Positions 1 to 9,657 of a stretch of DNA of 64,000 bases are shown piece by piece. Below the pieces are notes generated by a model that did not search any database, was not told where the DNA came from, and saw only the letters and a list, made by a program, of their open reading frames with translations. The position numbers were made by a program, and so were the translations under genes. The DNA is from Pachysolen tannophilus NRRL Y-2460 (Eukaryota > Ascomycota > Pichiomycetes > Alaninales > Pachysolenaceae). How positions within the stretch are numbered: position 1 is the stretch's first letter; every line of letters begins with the position of its first letter. Where the stretch lies: NCBI GenBank assembly GCA_001661245.1, contig KV454012.1:888848-952847 (forward strand). The letters are read 5' to 3'.

Positions 1-429
1 CTTGCAATCAACCAAGACAATTCCCATCTCGGAAAACCATCCAAAATTAACTATTTAAAAAAAAATTAATGCCCTAATTCCTTCTAACCTTACTATTTCT
101 TTATCTTTATCAGCTTGATCCGATTACATCAGCTTTAACATATCAAAAGAGTGGTTACAGGTTCGCGGTTGGTGGATCGTTGGTGGATCGTTGGCGGTCA
201 CTTGGCGGTCACTTGGCGGAGCTGTTACTGAGCCCGAGAAAGGTCTCCAAGGCAAGTTGGCAAACACAGCCCCTGTAAGCTTGAATGTGTTGCAGCGCCC
301 CAATGTTTTTGACTGGTTCACGTTTTGACCCTATTTCAAGATCAGTGAGGAATTATTAGTATGTGTGAATAATGAAAGTATGCTTGATATATATATTGGT
401 GGTAGAGTATTCAACGATATGAATGGATA
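1..429. other. Intergenic region upstream of GPI2
   Basis: No gene is supported. The left part is AT-rich. The middle (about 160-300) is unusually GC-rich for intergenic DNA in this window and holds an 11-bp tandem array, listed separately. The right end is the likely 5' leader of GPI2 and contains several short upstream ATGs (361, 373, 419). A 65-codon minus-strand frame at 124-321 only reads through the array and is not convincing as a gene. Confidence 0.7.
169..223. repeat. 11-bp tandem repeat, five units
   Basis: Five consecutive 11-bp units: TTGGTGGATCG twice (169-190), TTGGCGGTCAC twice (191-212), then TTGGCGGAGCT (213-223). All share TTGGYGG. The pairwise identity suggests stepwise duplication. 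It lies about 200 bp upstream of the GPI2 start. Its role is unknown. Confidence 0.9.
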
Positions 430-430
430 A
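419..430 (+). promoter_or_regulatory. Minimal upstream ORF overlapping the GPI2 start
   Basis: ATG at 419 reads Met-Asn-Gly and then TAA at 428-430. The last A of this stop is the first base of the GPI2 ATG (TAATG). If the transcript leader includes it, this three-codon uORF would terminate exactly on the main start codon, an arrangement that allows termination-reinitiation or leaky scanning. The transcript start is not known from sequence. Confidence 0.45.
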
Positions 431-1623
431 TGAGAACCTCCTCATCTCCTCCTGTGCTAAGAAGGCCAAAAGATTTGAAGAATGTTGATATTCCTAAGAT
501 AGAGATTAATGATGTTGAAAATGATTTTGCATTAGATGGGTTAAAAGATTCTCCGTCGGTTAAAGTTAGAAAGGATTCCATAAGGTCTACATATTCTTCA
601 CGACAACAACAGTGGAAAAAATTGTTGTGGTTGAATCAAAATTATCCAGATAATTACACTGATGAGGAATTTTTATCGCAGTTAAAAAGAAATACCACAG
701 TCGTTAACTATTCATACTGGAAACTTATGAATGATTTTTCATTAATAGTACTACACTTGTCAACTATTATCTTGGTTATTTTGATCTTCTATGGTTATTA
801 CAACTTGAATTGGAATCCTTTAAAACCTGTTTGTATTAGTTCATCGGTGACTTTGATTTCATATTTTATTTATCATGTTAAGGATAATGAAATTAATAGT
901 AGGAAATTAGAAATTAGTAATGGTAATCATAATCATTATTCTGGTCATGATTTTTTAAGTACTTTGAAATCCACAGTGTTGTTGTTGCTTATATTGTTAA
1001 TTTTATCCCCAGTTTTTAAATCATTAACGAATTCGACTTCCTCTGATAGTATATGGGCATTGTCAACATGGTTATGTATTTTGAATATTTTATTCAATGA
1101 TTATAGTGTTGATTTAGAGGATAGTACTAATCGTACTACTAATAGTACGGGATCTAATAATGATATTACAAATAATGGAAATGGATTTGTTTCCACTCAT
1201 AATCACATCAATAGTATTCAAGAAAGTAATAATAATAACTCAAATTTATCAAAAAATTTATCTCTTTCAAATGCAATTGTGTTAGCATCAAGATTAAATT
1301 CAAATCTCTCAGTTTTCTGTTTTGTATTATTTTCCATTCAAATCAACGGATTATTTCCAATTTTCAATAACTTTACAAGAAAATATTATCATTTTAGAAA
1401 ATTCCATTATTTCCAATTTTTCTCCATAAATTGCATTGTTGATTACCTCTTAGTATTCAAATTTGGATGGATAAAAATTTTTTTGATTTGGTTTTCATTA
1501 AAAATTTTGATCATGTTTATCATGCCATACTATTTCATTTTTTTGCAAAAATATAAAGATGAATTACAAGGACCTTGGGATCCGGCTAAACCTGTTATTA
1601 AAAACGTTAATATTAACATATAG
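430..1623 (+). CDS. GPI2: GPI-GlcNAc transferase subunit Gpi2 (PIG-C)
   Basis: Subunit of the ER enzyme complex that transfers GlcNAc to phosphatidylinositol, the first step of GPI-anchor synthesis. The 397-residue frame has the family pattern: a soluble N-terminus with WKKLLWLNQNYPDNYTDE (about residues 62-80), the segment where yeast Gpi2 has a similar WKKLLYL..PDNYTD motif, followed by many hydrophobic helices. A low-complexity Asn/Ser/Thr-rich loop (about residues 230-275) interrupts the membrane region. The C-terminus ends in a conserved-looking YKDELQGPWDPAKP segment. The length is somewhat above S. cerevisiae Gpi2, mostly from the loop. The ATG at 430 is the first in-frame start. Convergent with TAF5 (149 bp between stops). 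Assignment is by remembered family sequence and is strong. Confidence 0.9.
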   Translation: MRTSSSPPVLRRPKDLKNVDIPKIEINDVENDFALDGLKDSPSVKVRKDSIRSTYSSRQQQWKKLLWLNQNYPDNYTDEEFLSQLKRNTTVVNYSYWKLMNDFSLIVLHLSTIILVILIFYGYYNLNWNPLKPVCISSSVTLISYFIYHVKDNEINSRKLEISNGNHNHYSGHDFLSTLKSTVLLLLILLILSPVFKSLTNSTSSDSIWALSTWLCILNILFNDYSVDLEDSTNRTTNSTGSNNDITNNGNGFVSTHNHINSIQESNNNNSNLSKNLSLSNAIVLASRLNSNLSVFCFVLFSIQINGLFPIFNNFTRKYYHFRKFHYFQFFSINCIVDYLLVFKFGWIKIFLIWFSLKILIMFIMPYYFIFLQKYKDELQGPWDPAKPVIKNVNINI

Positions 1624-1772
1624 TATAAACAAATGATTTAATCTATTAAAATCATCACTTTGTATTATAATTGTTTAACTGAATTTTTTTTTTTTGTCCT
1701 TTTCTTTTCTATTTTGCTATACAAGTACATATTAAAAGCGTTGCATTAATACAAAAAACAAAATTTTTTTGG

Positions 1773-4074
1773 CTAATTATTAAACACACCACCAGCAAGA
1801 CATAAATTTCGTCTTGTGAAATGAACTTTATAAACAGGGGTTTTCTTTGTAAAATAAACGGCCATATGATCATTAGTAGCAACTACCTCTCTTCTTCTTC
1901 TTTGTTCTTCAGCTTTTGCTTCTTCCAGCTTTTGCAGCAGAACGTTGTTACCGTTGGCACCCGCACCCTCACCTGCACCTCCAGTGACAGAAATAGAAGA
2001 TGTATTAGCAAAAGGCTCAGGCTGCGGGCATGAATCGTTAGTTCCTCTTTTGATATCCCAAACTCTAACCGAATTATCAGCTCCAGCACTTACCAAGACA
2101 TTTCCTTCTTGGCTAAAACTTAGAGAATATATAGATGTTCTTCCATGACCTCTCATTGTTTTTAGTCTTCTTCCAGAGCTAATATCCCATACATTAATAA
2201 CACTATCTTCACCTGCACTTGCTAACCATCTACCGTCAGGAGATACAGCCATACAATTTATAGCTCCAGTATGACCAATAAATATTCTTACACTTTCACC
2301 TCTAGCAATGTCCCACATTCGAAGTGTCTTGTCACTTGATCCGGTGAATAAGTAAGTAGAATTAGGATGGAATTCTACACAGTCAACATCATTAAGATGG
2401 CCTGCAAATATTCTTAATGGATATATATGATCGCACGACCATAATCTCGCTGTTTGATCTTGTGAAGCTGTTGCAAAATAATGACCAAATGGAGAAAATT
2501 TCACATCCCAGACTGGTCCATTATGTCCCTTGTAGGACACCAATGACGTGTATGTATCCAATGACCAAAGTCTGACTGTCTTATCTTCAGAAGATGATAA
2601 CAAATATCGGTTATCAGGACTAAAATCAATTCCGTAAACAGAGCCAGAGTGGCCAATTAACCTTCTAGAATTTTGCTGCAGTTGATGGTTAAAAGGGTCG
2701 TTTTTCAAAGCAGACTTCAATGGTGTACCATCAATAGACCAAAGTGTGATAAATGAATCTTGAAAGCCTCCTGCAACTAATGTGGAGTCCTTGTTGAAAT
2801 TTATACAGGTCATGTCGTTGTTTGTATTGTGAAAGGTGTAAGCACAGACACTTGGTAAAGCCGCTTGAGTTGCATCCAATTTAATCTTTGATCTAGAATC
2901 CTGAACCAATTGTATTTCTCTTCTCAAATCAACAATTGTTTTCATTGGTAATGGTAATATTTCTTTCGATGGAGGCTCTAAATCTTCTGGATTTTTATTC
3001 AATGCATTAAATTCTTCTAATAAAGTTTTTTTCTCATGATCTTCTTCTTCTTCTTTTTCTTGTTTAACTTCATTTTTATCCTCTTTTCCATCTCCCTCAG
3101 CTTCCAGTTTTTCAGTTTCATCTTTTAATTTTAATTCAGCTTCTACTTCTTTTTGGAAATCAGGATCCATTGGTAATTTCCCCAACTTGACAGGTTTTGA
3201 ATTAAATTGACTTACATCTTGTGTAATAGCCTTTTTATCACCTTGATCTTTTTTCTCATTTATCATAACTGCTAATGCAGAAATTCCTTCCATAGGATTT
3301 GCCTCTCCTTCTTTATCAAAGTTGTTTATGGTTTCATTACTTATGATTGGTTGCAAATATTGATTAATAATTCTAATAATGATATTTCCACCAACTGCAT
3401 CATTTTCGTGTAAGAAATATAACAACAAATTTAAAGAAGTCTTAGAAATAACCAATTGATACTTGTTATTTCTGAAGATTTTAGCAATTTCGTTCTCTTC
3501 CAAATGTTGAGCTAATGAAATACCACTTAGCTTCGAAATCTCAAAATCATGTACAATCATATGGTCCTTAGAATATTTTTCAAAAAACCAACGAGCTTGA
3601 CTAATATAGTTTTTCGAAATTAAGTCTAAATAACAATGTATAAAGATTGGAAATAACACTCTTTCTAATTCTGTTCTATACAAGTCCAACGATGATTCAC
3701 ACCACGACCTTAACATTGAATATGCTCTAGAATACATTTCTGGTTCAGCATCATATTCGGATGACTTACCGACTAACGGCAGAGAAATCTTGGAGCTTTG
3801 AGGAGTAACCAGTGGTGATTGTGCACTCGGTATACGAGAACTCTCAATTCTCAACATTGATTCTGTCTTGTGATAACCTTTTTTGTTCAAATATTCCAAT
3901 ACAATTCTATTCAAATCTGCTTGTGAAAATTGAGAACTACGCAGTGGTTGCTGTGATACGGTCTGCTGAGCATTAATTGGTTGTCGTACTTGCAGTTGCT
4001 GCTGAGGTTGTTGCGGCTGCTGAGGGTGCAGTTGCTGCTGGCTTTGCTGAGCTTGCTGAACCTGCTGACTGCGC

Positions 4075-4105
<31 letters not shown>

Positions 4106-4169
4106 GCTGCTGCTGCTGCTGCTGCTGTGGAACCCCAGCAGCATCCTGCTCTTGTTTTATAGAAGACAT
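1773..4169 (-). CDS. TAF5: TFIID/SAGA subunit Taf5
   Basis: WD-repeat subunit shared by general transcription factor TFIID and the SAGA coactivator, nuclear. The 798 residues show the family order. Residues 14-78 are a Gln-rich N-terminus with a long polyglutamine run. Residues about 82-114 form a LisH motif (QADLNRIVLEYLNKKGYHKT). About 140-290 is the helical TAF5 N-terminal domain. An acidic Lys/Glu-rich linker follows (about 340-390), then about six WD40 repeats from roughly residue 450 (for example FSPDNRYLLSSSEDKTVRLW, DKTLRMWDIARG, SAGADNSVRVWDIKRG). A Gly/Ala-rich insert lies just before the final blade. The polyQ tract is encoded by mixed CAG and CAA. The start ATG at 4167-4169 is the first in frame. 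Very confident. Confidence 0.97.
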
Positions 4170-4577
4170 TTTTCAAAAAGTCAAAATAAAAAAAGTCCAC
4201 CAAGACTTGATTGATATTTTCTTAATTTTTTTTATTTGATTTAAAATGAATAAATATAATTATAATTATTATTATTAACGTATTTATTGTATTTAATTAT
4301 CATTTATGTTTTATTTTTTTTTTTTTTTTCACTTTTCTTCGCTACTTTCTTCTAAAAGTGTTACGTAACCGTTTTTTTTAGGACCAAATACTCAAAGTAC
4401 TCACCGACAACGATAAAAGATTGGAAGTAGACAAAGAAGAGAATGATATGATGGCAGTCCTTTTTCGTAGAGATTAATCATAAGTAAAAGCACATGATAT
4501 TTAAGCAATAAAAAATTGAATAAAAAAAGAATGAAAAAATGAAAAAAAAAAAAGACAAAACTGAAAAATTACAAAAT
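4170..4577. other. Promoter region of TAF5 and 3' flank of RTG2
   Basis: A 408-bp gap with A/T tracts. It holds a perfect 10-bp palindrome GTTACGTAAC (4360-4369) whose core TTACGTAA is a bZIP-type (Yap/ATF-like) binding sequence, about 190 bp upstream of the TAF5 ATG. No gene is seen. Confidence 0.6.
4360..4369. promoter_or_regulatory. GTTACGTAAC palindrome (possible bZIP site)
   Basis: Exact 10-bp palindrome. The TTACGTAA core matches known fungal bZIP recognition sequences. The identical 10-mer occurs again at 39678-39687, and the core recurs at 55950-55957. Binding is an inference from the motif. Confidence 0.35.
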
Positions 4578-6506
4578 CTAAATTAAGTTTATACTGTTTG
4601 GATCATGGACATATTCAACACCAATTTTAACTTTCCCGTTATGCTGTTTATTCATCTTTTTAATTTTTTTCTGTAAGCTTAAGATTCTTCCACGGACACT
4701 TGCGCTTGTTTTGATATCATCTGGAGACAATTCCACCATCACTTCCAAATATTTCTCGTCGGTTGCGTTGGTGTTGGTGTTTCTTATTTGAGGGTTTTCC
4801 TGTGTGTTTGAATTTCCATTGGAAGCAGAGGTGGTGGCAGTAATGGCAGTAGCAGTAGCATTAGCATTAGTAGTGGCATTAGTAGGAGGGGTAACGTTAA
4901 ATGCAGAACCAGCGGCAGTATCATTTTTCCCAAAATCATCATTTACAACTCTAAAATTAATTGCTCCTGGTCTAATATTACCTCCTGGATGCACACCACA
5001 TATTACATGCATTATCTTACCACAATATTTTGTCCAGTAAATTAATTTTGAACCCAAGATTTTACCTTCAGAAAGTATAACCAAATTTTCCAAATGTGAT
5101 GCGTAATTTTCTTCAGATTCTGGTAAATCAAATCCCCATCTATCACTACAAGCCAATCCAATCAAAGCACGTACCTTATGTGATAAACCATGTGAACCAG
5201 CTATTATACCTGTTGTGGCGACATGTAAAGCTGCAGTTGGTTGTAATTCTTTAGGATAAGAACAATGTACAAATGCTAAATCACACAATGCAGGGGCAAT
5301 GCTATAATAAACTTCATCTGGTACTTGAGATTTAGGTAAAGCATTGCGTAATAATTCTAAATATTTATTTGCCAATAATGGAGCATAAGGTTTAGATGCG
5401 GTAATTAAAGGATCTTCAGCTCTTACAGAGGATGGAGTCATTGCATATAATACACCTTCTCTAACTCCACCTTGGCTGAAATGAACAGTTTTAATTCTTG
5501 GTAAAGATTCCAGTGCTGCACTAATTAATAATCCAACCAGGGGTAATTGCAGTCTTCTTCTTTTTGAAACTCTAAAAATTTCATCTGATTGTTTTGAAGA
5601 GTTTGGTAATAATGGTATATCTTTTTTCAAGAAAAGATAATTTGCCATTGAAACAACTTCTGTAAATGAAGTTGAATAACCATTTATTATAGTTGGAATT
5701 GGATAAGTTGGATTTTCTGCTAATATCAAATGACCAAAACCTCTAAATCCACCACCACATGTATATAAATCAAATCCACCTTTCCTTTCAGCTTCTTCTA
5801 TTAATTCATTTGGAATTTCTATTTTTTTCATTGCTAATTTATAAGCTTGCTTTATTTCATTAAATATTATTTTTGGATCTTCATATTTTAATCTATAAGT
5901 TAAGGCAGCAGCACCATATGATAATGAAACCGGATGATCAGAAATTTTGACTTCCCCATTTTTAGAAACTATCCAACTAATCTGTGTAGATCCACCACCA
6001 ACATCCATGAAAAGACCACTAACTTCATTAAAAGATGAAGCAACACCGTACGCACCACATCTGCCTTCATCTTCTTTACTTAATAACTCAACATTCCAAC
6101 CAACACTTTTACTTATTGCCTCCCTAAATTCTTTTGAATTTGAAGCTTCCCTAGTTGCCTCTGTTGCAACAACTTTAACACCTTGTGGAGGAACTCCAAA
6201 ATCGTCACAAATTAATTTAAATCTTTTCATTGCAAAACAGACATCTTCGATTGTACTATCAGGAATAGGAAGTCTTAAAGACTGTCCTCCTTTTTGTTCA
6301 TTATTAGCAACATCATCTGGTGGAAGTTGAGCATCAAATAATGAAATACTAACTCGATCTTTGAAAACACAAGGCATAATTCTTAAATGATGTGGAGCCT
6401 TGGAAGATATGGAAAATCTAATACCATTTGAACCTATATCAACGATAGCAATCAAAGCTCTTCCAACAACTTCGGCCTCACTTTCATTCAACTCAACATC
6501 TGACAT
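4578..6506 (-). CDS. RTG2: Retrograde regulator Rtg2 (Ppx/GppA phosphatase fold)
   Basis: Cytosolic sensor in mitochondria-to-nucleus retrograde signalling. In S. cerevisiae it acts through Mks1 to control Rtg1/Rtg3 and is also a SLIK/SAGA component. The 642-residue frame has the actin-like ASKHA fold typical of exopolyphosphatase/GppA proteins: phosphate-1 loop AIVDIGSNGIRFSIS (about residues 20-34), phosphate-2 loop GLFMDVGGGSTQISWIV (about 163-179), and the adenosine-type segment FSQGGVREGVLY (about 348-359). It is longer than S. cerevisiae Rtg2 (588) mainly because of an Asn/Ala/Thr low-complexity insert near residues 540-575. Start ATG at 6504-6506. The related product name exopolyphosphatase is less likely, because the close matches I recall are to Rtg2. 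Confidence 0.92.
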   Translation of the reverse strand: MSDVELNESEAEVVGRALIAIVDIGSNGIRFSISSKAPHHLRIMPCVFKDRVSISLFDAQLPPDDVANNEQKGGQSLRLPIPDSTIEDVCFAMKRFKLICDDFGVPPQGVKVVATEATREASNSKEFREAISKSVGWNVELLSKEDEGRCGAYGVASSFNEVSGLFMDVGGGSTQISWIVSKNGEVKISDHPVSLSYGAAALTYRLKYEDPKIIFNEIKQAYKLAMKKIEIPNELIEEAERKGGFDLYTCGGGFRGFGHLILAENPTYPIPTIINGYSTSFTEVVSMANYLFLKKDIPLLPNSSKQSDEIFRVSKRRRLQLPLVGLLISAALESLPRIKTVHFSQGGVREGVLYAMTPSSVRAEDPLITASKPYAPLLANKYLELLRNALPKSQVPDEVYYSIAPALCDLAFVHCSYPKELQPTAALHVATTGIIAGSHGLSHKVRALIGLACSDRWGFDLPESEENYASHLENLVILSEGKILGSKLIYWTKYCGKIMHVICGVHPGGNIRPGAINFRVVNDDFGKNDTAAGSAFNVTPPTNATTNANATATAITATTSASNGNSNTQENPQIRNTNTNATDEKYLEVMVELSPDDIKTSASVRGRILSLQKKIKKMNKQHNGKVKIGVEYVHDPNSINLI

Positions 6507-6869
6507 ACTATTTATTTATAACAACGATGGTGAATATATATGAAGAAAAAGAAGAAAATTAAAAAAAAAAAAAAATAAAAAAAATAAAGTTACCAAGGTT
6601 GACTCACCTCTCCGCACTCAATCGATAATATATTCAATATAGAAAAGAAAAAGAAAAAAAAAAAAAAATGAAAGTGAAAAGCCCTTGTTGTTGCTTTTGT
6701 TTTTTCGAGATTTCTCACACAAAACAAGGGCTGTTGAAGTTGTTTTTTACTTTTTTTTTTGCCTATGGTTTGATTGAAAAAGATCTTTTTCTTCTTTATT
6801 TGCACAAGGGCTTAATTTTCTTCCTTTATTATAAATTATATTAAAATAGATATTGATTGCATTTCAACA
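6507..6869. promoter_or_regulatory. Divergent promoter RTG2 / MIM1
   Basis: A 363-bp gap between divergent starts. It contains poly(A) tracts and three copies of the octamer ACAAGGGC, one inverted. GCCCTTGTT (6681-6689) and AACAAGGGC (6723-6731) form 9-bp inverted arms about 33 bp apart, and ACAAGGGCT recurs at 6804-6812, about 60 bp before the MIM1 ATG. The repetition suggests a shared factor site. I do not recognise the motif. Confidence 0.5.
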
Positions 6870-7271
6870 ATGTCTGCTCAGTTTAAGATACCACTGGATG
6901 AGATGGAAGACGAGCCTATGACGTTTCAAGAGGGCAATGATAATGAAAGTGATGGATACTTAGAAGATGATGAAAATACAAGTAGCAATAATAATAACAA
7001 TAATTCTGCTTCTTCATCGGATGAAACTGAATTATACGATTTAACTCCATCTTCTGTTTTTAAATTTATTACTTCATGTTCAATTAATTTGATTTTACCA
7101 TTTATCAATGGTATGATGTTAGGGTTTGGTGAAATTTTAGCACATGAAATTGGATTCAAGTACGGTTGGTTGGGCGCTAGAGTTTATCCTCAAAAAAGAA
7201 TGATATTTGCTCGTGAACGTGAACAAGAAAAACTGCAACAAGAACAACAAAGGAAAAGTCTGTTTTTATAA
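6870..7271 (+). CDS. MIM1: Mitochondrial outer-membrane import protein Mim1
   Basis: Mim1 helps insert multi-helix and signal-anchored proteins into the mitochondrial outer membrane. The frame is 133 residues. Residues 1-58 are acidic and low in complexity (Asn/Ser run at 39-50). Residues about 63-90 form one membrane helix, SSVFKFITSCSINLILPFIN followed by GMMLGFGE, including a GxxxG motif, which is the hallmark of Mim1. A short basic/hydrophilic tail follows, with a conserved-looking RVYPQKR. S. cerevisiae Mim1 is 113 residues, with the extra length here in the N-terminal tail. A first glance at the acidic N-terminus and single helix suggests Tom22, but the LLPFINGxMLGFGE core matches Mim1. 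Confidence 0.9.
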   Translation: MSAQFKIPLDEMEDEPMTFQEGNDNESDGYLEDDENTSSNNNNNNSASSSDETELYDLTPSSVFKFITSCSINLILPFINGMMLGFGEILAHEIGFKYGWLGARVYPQKRMIFAREREQEKLQQEQQRKSLFL

Positions 7272-7989
7272 TTAAGTTTGTTTCATTATATATATGTATA
7301 TGTATATATATATATTTTTTCTTTTTTATAGTTTGAAGATGATGTAATTCTTCCCTTTTTTTTTTTTTTGTTTTTTTTTGAAAACTCACGAACAATGCAT
7401 TTATCTTTTATATAAAGATACAAGAACGCTGTTGTTCTTATATATAAAAACTTGAAATTATGAATCTTATTTCAATTAAATTAAAAATATCATTCATCTT
7501 GAATTAGATATGGAAGAACGTCTATCTACTTACATCTTACAAAAAAAAAAAAAAATTAAACAATCAATTGAGGTACGGTACAGTACACTTTTTTCCCTTT
7601 TTCTTTTTTGTTGCAATGAATAAACCATTTTCCAAAATCAAGACTCAATATCATACGCCACCTTGAGTAGAGTTTTATTGCTGCTTTGTTACAAAAAAAT
7701 TATTTAAATTACTCTTTTGTCGTCTCTCTTTTTCTCTTTTTTTTTTTTTAATTGAGTATACCAAACTTCAAATGTCGTGTTTCCGAATTGGGAATGTTGG
7801 TTTGATACGCACTACTGTGTTTTTTTTTTTATTTTTTGTTTTTTGTTTTTGTTTTTGTTTTTGTTTTTCACTTTTTGGAGGCCTTGAAAAATGCTCTTTT
7901 CCCACTCAATGAGGTTTTGAAATATTGAAAGTTGAGCAAACAGTCAAATGAAATTGTTTTTTAAGAAATAAACTTTTTTTTTTTGCATT
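7272..7989. other. Intergenic region MIM1 to unrecognised gene
   Basis: A 718-bp gap with long T tracts, a TA microsatellite near 7290-7316 and a GTTTTT run near 7840-7868. At 7573-7587 the palindrome-rich string GTACGGTACAGTAC occurs, resembling the AGTAC tandem array at 39083-39117. No gene is supported. Confidence 0.6.
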
Positions 7990-9225
7990 ATGGTGTTAGA
8001 AGAGATATCAGCAAACTTGATAAATGTTGCAGAACAGATCTTACAGGATTCTGAAAAATATGGCAATAACAAATTGCAATATACTAAAAATGGAAGGGTT
8101 TATAGACTTATAAACCATGAAGGTTTTGAGAGAATTAAAGAAGATCACAAGTTTCTTATAATAACCAGAGATTATAATTTTAAGGAAAATCTATCTTTAA
8201 TTTCTTCTTACTATATCTTGAAAAAGATAGATGAAAATAGTAAAAGTGAAGGAGATGATGATGATCTTTTTCTGAAACATCGAGATTTATGCCTATCCAT
8301 AGTAGGGGCAGCAAGAGAAATTGAATTAAATAGATGGTATGATCCTAATACTTGTGTAACAACTAAAGATGAAGCAAGTTATGATCCTGAAGGAATGGTG
8401 GAAGAAGCTTTAAAATTTTCTAAAGATATAACTAAAAATCATATAAATAATGGATTATTATTACTTTGTGCTTCAAAAATCAATTTTTTCCATACAGATC
8501 ATACTGCATCAAAGAAAATTGAAGGAATATGTTTAAGAAATTTGGTATTAAGCCTTTATGGAGAAAAAGCATTAAATTCTGAAAAAATTTATAATGCTAT
8601 TAGATGTTTTGCTCATTGGGGAAGTATTAGAGGAATTTTATACAAATTGGAATTGAAAAGTTTATATGTAGATTCAGATTTACAAAATAATTTTAGAAAT
8701 TTCCCAAATCCTCCAGAATATTTAAAACAACAATTATATATTAGATACCCTGCAGGAACATCAAAGTATTCGTTAGCAAAAAAAGCTATTGAAATGATTT
8801 CAAATAGTTTATATGGTAAATTAATCCCAATCCAAACTGATATGAAATGGCTATTCCAATTATGTAATGATATTGAAAAAGAACCTCTGAGATATCATTT
8901 AAGATCATCAACTAAAAATTTATCGAAAAATCCAGTTATATTATCAAAATTAGAAAAACCAGATCAAATTTTAAAAATTTGCCTGTGCATTATAAATGGA
9001 TCAAATGGATTTATTGGTAAAAAATTGATGACTTCTTCTAAATTACCAAAGAGACAAACAATCAAAAATGACAATATTTATATCAAGAGTAAGAATTTGA
9101 CAAGTCACATTTCCAAGTATTACGCTCAAGGTTTAGATGACGATAAGATCTTAGAAATCATGGGTGGGAAAGTCAACAATTGTATATACGATAAAGTGAA
9201 AGCAGCCACCCAATCAATTTTATAA
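7990..9225 (+). CDS. Uncharacterised 411-residue protein
   Basis: I do not recognise the family with confidence. The frame is clean, begins with an ATG preceded by a long T tract, and has ordinary AT-rich codon use with regular charged/hydrophobic alternation, so it is likely expressed. It has no signal peptide, membrane helix or coiled coil that I can see. Segments that look conserved are LLLLCASKINFFHTDHTASK (about residues 155-174) and IRCFAHWGSIRGILYKLELK (about 203-222), with His, Trp and Cys residues. I weakly recall similar NWW..NHH / HW.S.R patterns in filamentous-fungal hypothetical proteins but cannot name one. The protein is predicted soluble. Its position next to MIM1 says nothing about function. 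Confidence 0.8.
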   Translation: MVLEEISANLINVAEQILQDSEKYGNNKLQYTKNGRVYRLINHEGFERIKEDHKFLIITRDYNFKENLSLISSYYILKKIDENSKSEGDDDDLFLKHRDLCLSIVGAAREIELNRWYDPNTCVTTKDEASYDPEGMVEEALKFSKDITKNHINNGLLLLCASKINFFHTDHTASKKIEGICLRNLVLSLYGEKALNSEKIYNAIRCFAHWGSIRGILYKLELKSLYVDSDLQNNFRNFPNPPEYLKQQLYIRYPAGTSKYSLAKKAIEMISNSLYGKLIPIQTDMKWLFQLCNDIEKEPLRYHLRSSTKNLSKNPVILSKLEKPDQILKICLCIINGSNGFIGKKLMTSSKLPKRQTIKNDNIYIKSKNLTSHISKYYAQGLDDDKILEIMGGKVNNCIYDKVKAATQSIL

Positions 9226-9269
9226 ATAAAACTTTAAAATGTAACGAATTAATTTTTTTTTTTTTTTTT

Positions 9270-9657
9270 NTTTTTTTTTTNTTTTNNNNNNNNNNNNNNN
9301 NNNNNNNNNNNNNNNNNNNNNNNNNNNNNNNNNNNNNNNNNNNNNNNNNNNNNNNNNNNNNNNNNNNNNNNNNNNNNNNNNNNNNNNNNNNNNNNNNNNN
9401 NNNNNNNNNNNNNNNNNNNNNNNNNNNNNNNNNNNNNNNNNNNNNNNNNNNNNNNNNNNNNNNNNNNNNNNNNNNNNNNNNNNNNNNNNNNNNNNNNNNN
9501 NNNNNNNNNNNNNNNNNNNNNNNNNNNNNNNNNNNNNNNNNNNNNNNNNNNNNNNNNNNNNNNNNNNNNNNNNNNNNNNNNNNNNNNNNNNNNNNNNNNN
9601 NNNNNNNNNNNNNNNNNNNNNNNNNNNNNNNNNNNNNNNNNNNNNNNNNNNNNNNNN
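9270..9657. other. Assembly gap
   Basis: Undetermined bases: single Ns at 9270 and 9281, then a continuous run from 9286 to 9657. It is bounded on the left by a T tract and on the right by a short T run followed by a 20-base A tract. These homopolymers probably caused the assembly break, so the true size and content are unknown. A further single N lies at 52561, also beside an A tract. Confidence 0.98.

Noticed and set aside
124-321. 65-codon minus-strand frame upstream of GPI2
   Set aside because: It mostly reads through the 11-bp tandem array, has no family resemblance and no good gene context.
6870-7271. Initial reading of this gene as TOM22
   Set aside because: Acidic N-terminus and one helix are shared, but the helix sequence with LPFINGMMLGFGE and the short tail fit Mim1.
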